A stretch of DNA of 64,000 nucleotides. Source: Chelydra serpentina. Its lineage: Eukaryota > Chordata > Testudines > Chelydridae. Below the pieces are notes generated by a model. The model ran no database searches. It was given only the letters and a program-made list of their open reading frames with translations, and was not told where the DNA came from. Each line of letters opens with the position of its first letter. Positions within the stretch are counted from its first letter, which is position 1. A program made the position numbers and the translations under genes. Shown piece after piece: positions 56,272-64,000 of this stretch. The stretch is taken from contig JBAIAC010000004.1 of assembly GCA_037349315.1 (NCBI GenBank), positions 29,391,001 through 29,455,000 on the forward strand, read 5' to 3'.

Positions 56272-58038
56272 GATCTTTAGAAAAGCTGGACATGCACAAG
56301 TCCATCGGTCCAGATCTAATGCATCTGAGGGTGTTGAGGGAATTGGCTGATGTGATAGCAGAGCCATTGGCCATTATCTTTGAAAACTCATGGCAATTGC
56401 GGGAGGTCCCCGATGATTGTAAAAAAGCAAATATAGTGCCCATCTTTAAAAAAGGGAAGAAGGAGAACCCTGGTAACTACAGACCGATCAGCCTCACCTC
56501 AGTCCCTGGAAAAATCATGTACCAGGTCCTCAAGGAAACCATTTTGAAGCACTTGAAGGAGAGGAAGGTGATCAGGAACAGTCAACATGGATTCACCAAG
56601 ACAAGTCATGCCTGACCAACCTGATTGCCTTCTATGATGAGATAATCGGCTCTGTTGATATGGGGAAAGCAGTGGATGAGATATATCTTGACTTTAGCAA
56701 AGCTTTCGATACGGTCTCCCACAGTATAAAAAAGTATGGATTGGATGAATGGACTATAAGGTGGGCAGAAAGCTGGCTAGATCGTTGGGCTCAATGGGTA
56801 GTGATCAATGGCTCGATGTTTATTTCGCAGCTGATATCAAGCGGAATGCCACAGGGGGTCGGTCCTGGGGCCGGTTTTGTTCAACATCTTCATTAATGAT
56901 CAGGATAATGGGATGGATTGCACCCTCAGCAAGTTCGCAGATGATACTAAGCTGGGGGGAGAGGTAGATACGCTAGAGGGTAGAGATAGGGTCCAGATTG
57001 ACCTAGACAAATTGGAGGATTGGGCCAAAAGAAATCTGATGAGGTTCAATAAGGACAAGTGCAGAGTCCTGCACTTAGGACGAAAGAATCCCAGGCACCG
57101 CTACAGGCTGGGGACCGACTGGCTAAGCAGAAGTTCTACAGAAAAGGACCTGGGTTATACAGTGGACAAGAAGCTGGATATGAGTCAACAGTGTGCCCTT
57201 TTCAGAGTAGCAACCGTGTTAGTCTTTTTTCAGCAAAAAGAACAGGAGTAATTGTGGCACCTTAGAGACTAACAAATTTATTTGAGCATAAGCTTTCGTG
57301 GGCTACAGTCCACTTCAACGGATGCATAGAATGGAACATATAGTAAGCAGATATTTATACATACAGAGAAACATGAAAAGGTGGAAGTACCCATACCAAC
57401 TGTAAGAGGCTAATTAATTAAGAGAAACTATTATCAGCAGGGGAAAAAAACTTTTGAAGTGATAATCAAGATGGCCCATTTCGGACAGTTGACACAAAGG
57501 TGTGAGGATACTTAACTAGGGGAAATAGAGTCAATTGGGCTGCATTAGTAGGAGCATTGCCAGTAGCTTGAGGGAAGTGATTATTCCCCTCTATTCGGCT
57601 CTGGTGAGGCCACATCTGGAGTATTGTGTCCAGTTTTGGTCCCCCCACTACAGAAAGGATGTGGGCAAATTGGAGAGAGTCCAATGGAGGGCAACAAAAA
57701 TGATCAGGGGGTTGGGGCACATGACTTATGAGGAGAGGGTGAGGGAACTGGGTGTGCTTAGTCTGCAGAAGAGAAGAGTGAGGGAGGATTTGATAGCAGC
57801 CTTCAACTATCTGAAGGGGGTTCCAAAGAGGATGGAGCTCGGCTGTTCTCAGTCGTGGCAGATGACAGTACAAGGAGCAATGGTCTCAAGTTGCAGTGGC
57901 GGAGGTCTAGGTTGGAAACACTATTTCATTAAGAGGGTGATGAAGCACTGGAATGGGTTACCTAGGGAGGTGATGGAATCTTCATCCTTAGAGGTTTTTA
58001 AGGCCTGGCTTAACAAAGCCCTGGCTGGGATGATCTAG
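56272..58038 (+). pseudogene. CR1 ORF2 (RT to C-terminus), multiply frameshifted
   Basis: Segments in order: '[20 protein letters not shown]' (56292-56615 frame); a frame change near 56598, where bases of the KGKS codons are missing; '[20 protein letters not shown]', which lacks five codons found in the 7.1 kb copy; a frame change at motif B (PQG, near 56850); then '[19 protein letters not shown]' (FADD at about 56935-56946) up to the insertion at 57200. After the insertion, 'GCISRSIASSLREVIIPLYS' through '[16 protein letters not shown]' is open to TAG at 58036-58038. At least three lesions plus the insertion make it non-functional. Confidence 0.88.
57200..57533 (-). mobile_element. Penelope-derived 3' UTR insertion, antisense, inside CR1
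   Basis: On the plus strand it runs from TTTCAGAGTAGCAACCGTGT through 'CTTGTGGCACC'-like, 'TTAGAGACTAACAAATTTAT', 'AGCATAAGCTTTCGTGGGCT' and 'GCATAGAATGGAACATA' to 'TGATAATCAAGATGGCC' and 'AGGATACTTAACTAGGGG'. Reverse-complemented, it aligns with the 3' UTR of the 19.5 kb Penelope element from about 20377 to 20962 once the MITE is removed. No target duplication is seen. Relative to the 7.1 kb CR1, about 25 bp of host coding sequence (VAKKANGI codons) are missing at the site. Confidence 0.85.
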
Positions 58039-58204
58039 TTGGGGTTGGTCCTGCTTTGAGTAGGGATTTGGACTAGATGACCTCCTGAGGTCTCTTCCCA
58101 CCCTAATCTTCTATGATTCTATGTCAGTTTTCATCAGTTGCGGATCTGGACATAATGTTTTAGCTTTGATTCCTTCCTCTCTTCAGATACTAGTATAATA
58201 TTGC

Positions 58205-58310
58205 ACCCCTGGATGGATCAGCAGCTGTAGGGATTGAACCCAGGACCTCTGGATTTAAGAAGCATGAGTATCTACTCCCTGTGCTACCAGGTTGCTCTCA
58301 CAAAGGTTGT
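58205..58310 (-). repeat. tRNA-like SINE head, antisense
   Basis: 'GGGATTGAACCCAGGACCTCTGG' and 'CTCCCTGTGCTACCAGGTTGC' read in antisense as a B box-like then A box-like order. It is an old SINE fragment. Confidence 0.4.
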
Positions 58311-58397
58311 AACAGGCTCATTAATATAGGTGTCCCTGTGACTGGAGGGGAAGCGCCATGCTAAATGAACACAAGAAACCATTTCAAAGAAATCTAC

Positions 58398-58491
58398 TCT
58401 GTTAAATCTGTGTATATCAGAGCAACTCCACTGACTTCTCAGTGGAGTTAATTAGATTTACACTGGTATAAGTGAGAGGAGAATCAGGCCC
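58398..58491. repeat. Foldback repeat
   Basis: AACTCCACTGAC/TTCT/CAGTGGAGTT forms a clear hairpin at 58424-58450, followed by 'TTTACACTGGTATAAGTG' and 'AGAATCAGGCCC'. Confidence 0.65.
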
Positions 58492-59254
58492 TCATCTTGG
58501 CTTCTTAAAAGTCCACTTGCTGTGCAGAGTGAATTTTATTAAATAATACTGAGTTGGTGATAAAATACACTCTTCCTAAAAGATTGGAGGACCCTTAAGT
58601 AACATGAGGTTCCATCCCTCCAGGGAATTTACGCATTAACTTTAACATGGACATGATGGGGAACATGAACTGCAATCCTGCAAGGTTAGGCTTTGTTCTG
58701 TTGCTGGGGACTGTTGCTGTCAAATAGCACCCACAAGATCCTGAAGTGTCACCCCTAGCACTAGGCACATCAATGGGGATTGAGAAGGTCTGTGGTAGCT
58801 CCGCTTACGTTTTGACTGGTGCAAACTCATTCTTGGAGGTGCCACTCTGCAGGATGCCATTCTGAAAATGACATCATAATGCCAACGCAGGAGACTTGCC
58901 CCGAAATGCAATGTCATTCTTGGAAGCATGGATTCTGGTATGAAGCTTTTAGGCATACCAAACAACAAGATGGTAGCCCCTGCACCCCACTGATTACCAC
59001 ATGGACTGCTTCAAATATCCCTTGTCCAAGAATTCCCACTCAGTTTGTGGTTGTATCTATATCGGATTAGCATCTACTAGAGAGACACTAGCCACTGTTG
59101 AAAATCTTGGACATTAGTCTCAACAGCAAAGTATCTACTATCTCAGCAGCCTGAAATGAACAACCTTCTGACTCTTCATTTATTTGTTATGTGCAGAACA
59201 TATTTTTAAAGATGTTTGTTCCCAATTAGCTATATTCTTTAGACAAAATGATTA
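58492..59254. other. No gene recognised
   Basis: Short overlapping frames near 58720-59070 without domains. No confident repeat. Confidence 0.4.
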
Positions 59255-59400
59255 ACACTATTCTATTCTGTACAGGTTCTTCTACCATGCTCATCACCAC
59301 AATATCCGAGCACCTCCAATAGTGCATCTATCATCTGTTTGTTCTCTCCTCCTCTCCCCAGGGAAGACGAGTTTGCAGTGGAGTGTTTTTGTTCTGGAAT
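59255..59400 (+). repeat. Dispersed repeat remnant, pair with 5560-5715
   Basis: 'TTCTGTACAGGTTCTTCTACC', 'GCTCATCACCACAATATCCG', 'GTTTGTTCTCTCCTCCTCTC' and 'GCAGTGGAGTGT' follow the block order seen at 5560-5715. Confidence 0.45.
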
Positions 59401-59434
59401 ATTTTAAAAATATAATTACAAATTTATTTCTGCA

Positions 59435-59545
59435 GAGCCTGTTTCCCCTCACCCCGAAAATGGTCAGGGCCCTATTGCGGTAAGTGTTGCACAAATGAAT
59501 AAGTGTATACTGTCCCTGCCCCAGAGAACTCACAGTCTAGAATTT
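59435..59545 (-). repeat. CORE-SINE-like 3' tail fragment
   Basis: 'GGCCCTATTGCGGTAAGTG', 'TGTCCCTGCCCCAGAGAAC' and 'TCACAGTCTAGAAT' match the antisense 3' tail found at 61945-62090. Confidence 0.5.
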
Positions 59546-60037
59546 GTGAAAAGAAGGAAGAAACAGACTGATGGGGGTATGGCATAAACAAAAGAAGGAC
59601 AAGATGACATGTTTGAGATAAATCAGTGGTTTTGGTGTTCTTGCTAGTCTCAACTTCACATACATATGTATTAAGCATAGCTCACTCTCAAAAAATTAGT
59701 TGATATTTCATATACAGTTTTCTTACTACTTGATCCCAATTATAATGATTTACATCAGGCTTTTGTTTTACTATTCTACTATGCATTATTTATACCTTAT
59801 TTCTTTTCCATTACTAAGGTGGGTCTTGCTAGACTTTTTGGGGATATATTATCACCGCAATGGAAACCACTAAAAAGAAGAGAGCATTAGTAACATGCAT
59901 GGAGTTTTATATGCTTTCTTTTGGAAACTGAAATGATCTGGCTGCTACATATTGCCTCTTTGGAGATGAACATTGCAGTGAAAGTCAATCTTGTAGATGC
60001 CTACAGAGGCAATCTGGTGATGCCATGGGAGGAACAA
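59546..60037. other. No gene recognised
   Basis: AT-rich; no supported frame or repeat. Confidence 0.4.
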
Positions 60038-60045
60038 ATCTAACT

Positions 60046-60274
60046 CAGGGCCGGCTCCAGGCACCAGCCTACTAAGCACGTGCTTGGGGCGGCACCTGGA
60101 TATTGGTGGGCTGTTGGGGTGCCCTGTGGTGCTCTGGCCCGAGAGCGGGGCCGCGGCCGGACTCGTCGCCCTCCTGTGCTGCGCTCCCCGCCCCCAGCGC
60201 ACTGGTGTGTGGGGAGGGGAAGGCGGTGGGTGGCTTTTTTGCCTTGGGCGGCAAAAAAGCCAGAGCCAGCCCTG
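60046..60274. mobile_element. hAT-type non-autonomous element with 8-bp TSD
   Basis: ATCTAACT (60038-60045) and TTCTAACT (60275-60282) differ at one base. The ends CAGGGCCGGCTCCAGGC and GCCAGAGCCAGCCCTG pair as inverted repeats starting CAGGGC(C/T)GGCTC. Subterminal 'CTTGGGGCGGCACC' and 'CCTTGGGCGGCAAAA' repeat in direct orientation. It is GC-rich; the frames crossing it are by-products. Confidence 0.9.
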
Positions 60275-60929
60275 TTCTAACTGCATGGGGAAGAAAAAGG
60301 GACACCAGCAATTCTCCATCAGAATGTAAGACTTGATCAGGAGCTGTAAGAAAAATCCTGAAGTCCAAATCCACAAAATCCAAAATCAGGCATCAGGTGA
60401 AAGGTAAATCAACATGTAATTGAATTGTTACTCACATTGCTGTGTAACTTGAGCCTGAAAAATGAATAGCATATTTTGTGCATTAATTGCCATTGCACTT
60501 TAGACATGTATTGATGATCTATTGCAAATGATACTTATTCTCCAGAGCCTAATCATGCATCACCCTAGGAGAAGATGAGTGCTTGGTCTGTATGAAGAGG
60601 TGCTAAGCGGCTTATAGGATCAAGGCCCCCATAAGCATTAAGATAGGTATCCAGGGGCTGATTGAGCAGTCTTTGTTTCAATATTAGAGCAGTGAGAGTG
60701 TAACAGAGAAGTGCTGTATTTCAGAAGGGAAAATGGCCATTGAACTGTAAAGAGTGAGGCTGAAATGACAGGCCATGTATTCTGGTATTCTTCCTAGTAC
60801 ATTGCTGAGATTGGATAATGTCTGTGGGAGGCATAGCAGTTAATTTAAAGGTTCTCATGGGCTGATCCTGCTTACATTTGAGATATGCACTTTAATAGGA
60901 ACAGAGGTAGGCACTGTGACCGGGGATCC
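60275..60929. other. No gene recognised
   Basis: No supported frame; no confident repeat. Confidence 0.4.
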
Positions 60930-61275
60930 AGGGGGGGACGGGACACACTGCTGTTACTCAATTAGAGCAAACTGCAAAGAATGGGGCAGACAATCCCCAA
61001 ACCTGGTGGATATTCCAATACTTAGATTTACCAAGACAGCACAAAACGGCTTTTATAATACCTTACTGGGTACTTAAAAGCCAAAGCATAGTTCCCTTTA
61101 AAGTAACCCAGCCTTTGGGTTCCTTCCCAGACAGCCCAGTCAAATATGAAAGTTCTACCAATCCCAAAGGATCAGACACATTACCTCCCAAGTTAATGAA
61201 TATTCCAGATCTTACCCAAATACACGCTTACAGCCAATTCTTATTAACTAAACTAAAATTTATTAAAAAAGAAAA

Positions 61276-61288
61276 GAGAGAGAGAGAG
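61276..61288. repeat. (GA)n microsatellite
   Basis: AGAGAGAGAGAGAG, about seven units. Confidence 0.85.
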
Positions 61289-61689
61289 CGTATTGGTTAA
61301 AAGATCAGTTTACATACAGACATGAGTATAGTTTTGCAATCAGTTTCATAGCAGAGATGGTGAGCTTTGCAGTTGCAAAGAGTTCTTTCAGAATTAGTCC
61401 ATAGGTTATAGTCCAATGTTCATATCCAGGGTGATCCAGATGGGACTGGAGATATCAGTCTTATGACTCAAGCTTCCCCTGCACAAAGCATCACACAGAT
61501 CTGAGATGAAAGGATCAGGTCCCAAGAGTTTTTATACAGTTTTCTGGTAGATGCTTGACCATACAGTCTTAGGTGAACAATAGGCTTTTGAAGTATCCTT
61601 CTATTTCCTAAACATCATTGGTAATTACTACATGGATTAACATAAAGTAATTTATCCTTTAAGCAGTTTATCACAAACCTTAAAGAAAC

Positions 61690-61861
61690 CTCCTTCCTTA
61701 GAGGTTTTTATCCTTCCTTAGAGGTTTTTAAGGTCAGGCTTGACAAAGCCCTGGCTGGGATGATCTAGTTGGGGTTGGTCCTGCTTTGAGCAGGGGGTTG
61801 GACTAGATGACCTCCTGAGGTCCCTTCCAACCCTGAGATTCTATGATTCTATGATTCTATG
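61690..61861 (+). mobile_element. CR1 3' terminal fragment with 20-bp tandem at its 5' end
   Basis: TCCTTCCTTAGAGGTTTTTA occurs twice in tandem (61691-61710 and 61711-61730). The CR1 end then follows: 'AAGGTCAGGCTTGACAAAGC', 'GGTTGGTCCTGCTTTGAGCA' and (ATTCTATG)3 at about 61838-61860. The second copy is the genuine CR1 sequence (compare 8868-8895), so the first is a duplicated start. Confidence 0.9.
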
Positions 61862-61945
61862 ATATAGACAATGACATTTCACCCAAGATTCATCTAATTG
61901 TTAATATTCCCTTTTGATCTCTGAATCAATAGATATAGTGACAGA

Positions 61946-62090
61946 CATTTTTATTTGTTGTGGTGCCTGGAGGGCAAGCAAATCAGGATGCCATTGTGCC
62001 AAGTGCTGCACGAACATATAGCGTATGATGAGCCCTGCCCCAAAGAGTTTACTGTCTAAAGAATGTCTAATTTAGGGTCTGGCCCTGCCA
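61946..62090 (-). repeat. CORE-SINE-like 3' tail, antisense
   Basis: 'TTTATTTGTTGTGGTGCCTGG', 'CATTGTGCCAAGTGCTGCACG' and 'GCCCCAAAGAGTTTACTGTC' are the complement of the tail at 33600-33690. Confidence 0.5.
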
Positions 62091-62817
62091 GCACTTATGC
62101 AAGCATGTATCTGCACATGTGAATTGGGCACTCAAAAGCATAAGGGCGAAATCCTCACCTTATTGGGAGCTTATGCAATTGACTTCAACAGGGCCTAGAT
62201 TTCATCCAAATGTTTGAAGCATGGAGACCATAGGCTGCTTACTCCTCAGCACAGAGAACTGTCACTGTGTAATTGGCTGTAAAATGCCTTTCATGCCCAT
62301 ATACTTAACATAATAGATCTTTGCTGTATAAAGAACATAATGAGTTTCTGATTAATAGTTAATGAGCCTTCTGCAGCCAATCAATATCTCCTAATTAACC
62401 ATAGGTATTCACAATCCCTCTGCTTAATATTTTTTGTCTTATATGAGACCAAAAAGTTACATTTGTTCAACTTAAGTTAGAGTTATTTCCCCCCCTAGGA
62501 AATGAATGAAGAAGGTGCAATTCATCTTCTTTTAGCAGAAACATAAGTGAGAGGATTTGATTGGGTCCTCAGAGAGATCAAACATGAAAAAAGCAATAAA
62601 AGGCGAACAACTGGTAGCTGAGCAAGTCAGAGCTGTACAGAATGCTTTCCTTAATCTCCTCCATGTGTTCCTACTAAATAACTCCTTATTTCCCTTTTTA
62701 TATCACTGTGACAGGTCTCAAACTGTTTGTCAGCCTTTTGGGGGATTGTATGATAACTATAGGAAATGGACCAGGGTATTGCAGTGATTGCAAATTTAGC
62801 ATATCTGTTGCAAGAGC
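62091..62817. other. No gene recognised
   Basis: AT-rich. The frame at 62557-62787 has no domain. Confidence 0.4.
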
Positions 62818-62914
62818 CTGCAAACACTTATACATGTGCTTAACTTTACATGCGTGAGTAGTCCCACTAACTTCATGTGTGCATGGTAAAGCACATGCAT
62901 AAACATTTTGCAAA
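62818..62914. repeat. Foldback repeat related to 49866
   Basis: 'CCTGCAAACACTTATACATG' and 'CATGCATAAACATTTTGC' flank 'GAGTAGTCCCACTAACTTCA'. It resembles the 'acttaagcacatgcttaa' foldback family but the arms are imperfect. Confidence 0.45.
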
Positions 62915-62926
62915 GAGGATCTACAA

Positions 62927-63660
62927 CAGGGGTGGGCAAACTTTTTGGCCCGAGGGCCACATTGGGGTTGCAAAATTGTATGGAGGGCCAGGTAGGGAAG
63001 GCTGTGCCTCCCCAAACAGCCTGGCCCCCACCCCCTATCCACCCCCTTCCACTTCCCACCTCTGACTGCCCCCCTGAGAACACCTGACCCATCCAACCCC
63101 CCCCCCCGCTCTTTGTCCCCTGACCGCTCCCTCCCGGGACCCTGCGCCCCTAACTGCCCCACCCCGGGACCCTCACCCCCTATCCAACCTGCCCTGCTCC
63201 CTGTCCCCTGACTGCCCCAACCCCTATCCACACCCCCGGCCCCTGACAAGTCCCCCCGGGACTCCCACGCCTATCTAATCCCCCCTGCTCCCTGTCCCTT
63301 GACTGCCCCGACCCCTATCCTCACCCCCCAAACCTCCTGCCCCCCTGACCTCACCCCCTATCCAACCTCCCTTGCTCCCTGTCCCCTGACTGCCCCCCGG
63401 AACCCCCTGCCCCTTATCCAACCCTTCCTGCTCCCTGCCCCCTTACCATGCCGCTCAGAGCAGCAGGAGCTCGCAGCCCCAACGCCCGGCTGGAGCCAGC
63501 TACACCGTCATGCTGCCCGGCAGGAGCAGCGTGCCAGAGCGGCGAGGTGAGGCTGTGGGGGAGAGGGGACAGCAGAGGAGGGTCCGGGGGCTAGCCTCCC
63601 CGGCCGGGAGCTCAGGGGCCAGGCAGAACAGTCCCGCGGGCCATAGTTTGCCCACCTCTG
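62927..63660 (+). mobile_element. hAT-type non-autonomous element with perfect 8-bp TSD and C-rich core
   Basis: ATCTACAA at 62919-62926 recurs at 63661-63668. The ends CAGGGGTGGGCAAACTTTTT and CATAGTTTGCCCACCTCTG are inverted repeats. They are of the CAG(G/A)GGTGGGCAAAC type typical of hAT (Charlie-like) MITEs. The interior (63020-63450) is a C-rich array built on 'CCTGTCCCCTGACTGCCCC' units with period near 60-80 bp. The 183-residue minus frame and others come from this array. Confidence 0.95.
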
Positions 63661-63668
63661 ATCTACAA

Positions 63669-64000
63669 AGAGGCTGTATCCCTCTGGGATTTGCCATGAT
63701 GATGTTGGTGATGATATTTTGCAGGACTGAGCCTTATTGTACAGACAGTTTGCAAGGCTAATGTTTGCTGAGGTATTTTGCTGTCAGATTTTACTCTAGC
63801 TCTCTCAAATGTTTTAAATATTAATTTTACTATCACTGTGACATCAAGAAACCTCTCCTTATACTGTTGAAGGAATGCAATTAATAATCTCTTCAGCTTT
63901 ACAAGTAAATTGATTAAGATATTGCTCCTATATGAATGTATTTAACAAATATTGTAATAACATATTAATAGAAATATAAAATCTTCTGTAGCACGCAATG
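63669..64000. other. No gene recognised
   Basis: AT-rich sequence to the window end. No frame or repeat supported. Confidence 0.4.

Larger units (their letters stand above)
56272..58123 (+). mobile_element. CR1 LINE, 5'-truncated, broken by a Penelope-derived insertion
   Basis: Same subfamily as the 7138-9013 copy. It starts at 'AGATCTTTAGAAAAGCTGGAC' and ends with 'TTCTATGATTCTATG' at about 58107-58121. The 3' UTR blocks 'GGGGTTGGTCCTGCTTTGAG' and 'GACTAGATGACCTCCTGAGG' are present. It is more damaged than the 7.1 kb copy, which implies greater age or relaxed chance events. Confidence 0.9.
60930..61945 (-). mobile_element. ERV LTR-like sequence, antisense, interrupted by a CR1 tail
   Basis: In antisense the stretch around 61230-61270 reads AATAAATTTTAGTTTAGTTA, a polyadenylation-signal arrangement like the R region of an LTR. 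The surrounding text (60950-61680) resembles LTRs common in turtle genomes, but I could not place TG...CA ends, a primer-binding site or gag/pol/env sequence. The CR1 at 61690-61861 splits it, and similar text resumes to about 61945. No protein can be recognised. The retroviral assignment is tentative. Confidence 0.35.

Noticed and set aside
62698..63249. 183-residue minus frame
   Set aside because: Gly-rich translation of the C-rich hAT core and flank. No conserved motif.

Overview
This window is vertebrate, repeat-dense and intergenic or intronic. The most likely source is a turtle. CR1 LINEs dominate, with their (ATTCTATG)n/(ATCTATGA)n 3' ends. They are joined by tRNA-derived SINEs of the turtle type, a Penelope-like element with a GIY-YIG domain, Harbinger-type 'GTCTACACT' MITEs, many hAT-type non-autonomous elements and MIR/CORE-type SINE remnants. 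A crocodilian is the main alternative. I found no host protein-coding gene, rRNA, functional tRNA, CRISPR array or operon. Every reading frame with a recognisable protein belongs to a retrotransposon, and all are broken.

Layout. 0-7.1 kb: a hAT-like element with a C-rich core, a palindromic foldback, MIR-like remnants and an antisense L2-like LINE split by a hAT element. 7.1-9.0 kb: a 5'-truncated CR1 whose frame is open except for two stops. 9.0-10.0 kb: a diverged direct repeat. 10.8-17.4 kb: LTR-like promoter modules, antisense CR1 split by a SINE and MITE-like DNA, and a hAT nested in a MITE. 18.6-21.9 kb: CR1 3' fragments, a 5'-truncated Penelope-like element carrying a MITE in its 3' UTR, and a MIR-like SINE. 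23.3-26.7 kb: a hAT element, a turtle SINE and two CR1 copies with facing 3' ends. 27.6-28.9 kb: a second C-rich hAT-like element. 32-34 kb: short hAT-like MITEs. 35.6-38.8 kb: the longest LINE, a CR1 with endonuclease and RT domains, interrupted by a near-perfect 298-bp palindromic Penelope-derived insertion with a 12-bp target duplication. 41-43.6 kb: an antisense LINE C-terminal fragment and a TA-flanked MITE. 47.7-54.9 kb: a cluster of TIR elements, three of them within 2.7 kb. 55.9-58.1 kb: a MITE and a CR1 broken by a second Penelope-derived insertion. 59-63.7 kb: hAT elements, an ERV-LTR-like stretch and a CR1 3' end.

Nothing here acts as a pathway. The genes shown are those of selfish elements: CR1 machinery (APE endonuclease plus RT), Penelope machinery (RT plus GIY-YIG), and non-autonomous elements that depend on transposases encoded elsewhere. 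The sequence gives a clear record of nesting, with target-site duplications that let insertion order be read. I did not find a convincing undescribed functional system. The most distinctive objects are the 125-nt perfect-arm palindrome inside the CR1 ORF and the set of hAT-type families whose 8-bp duplications are still legible.
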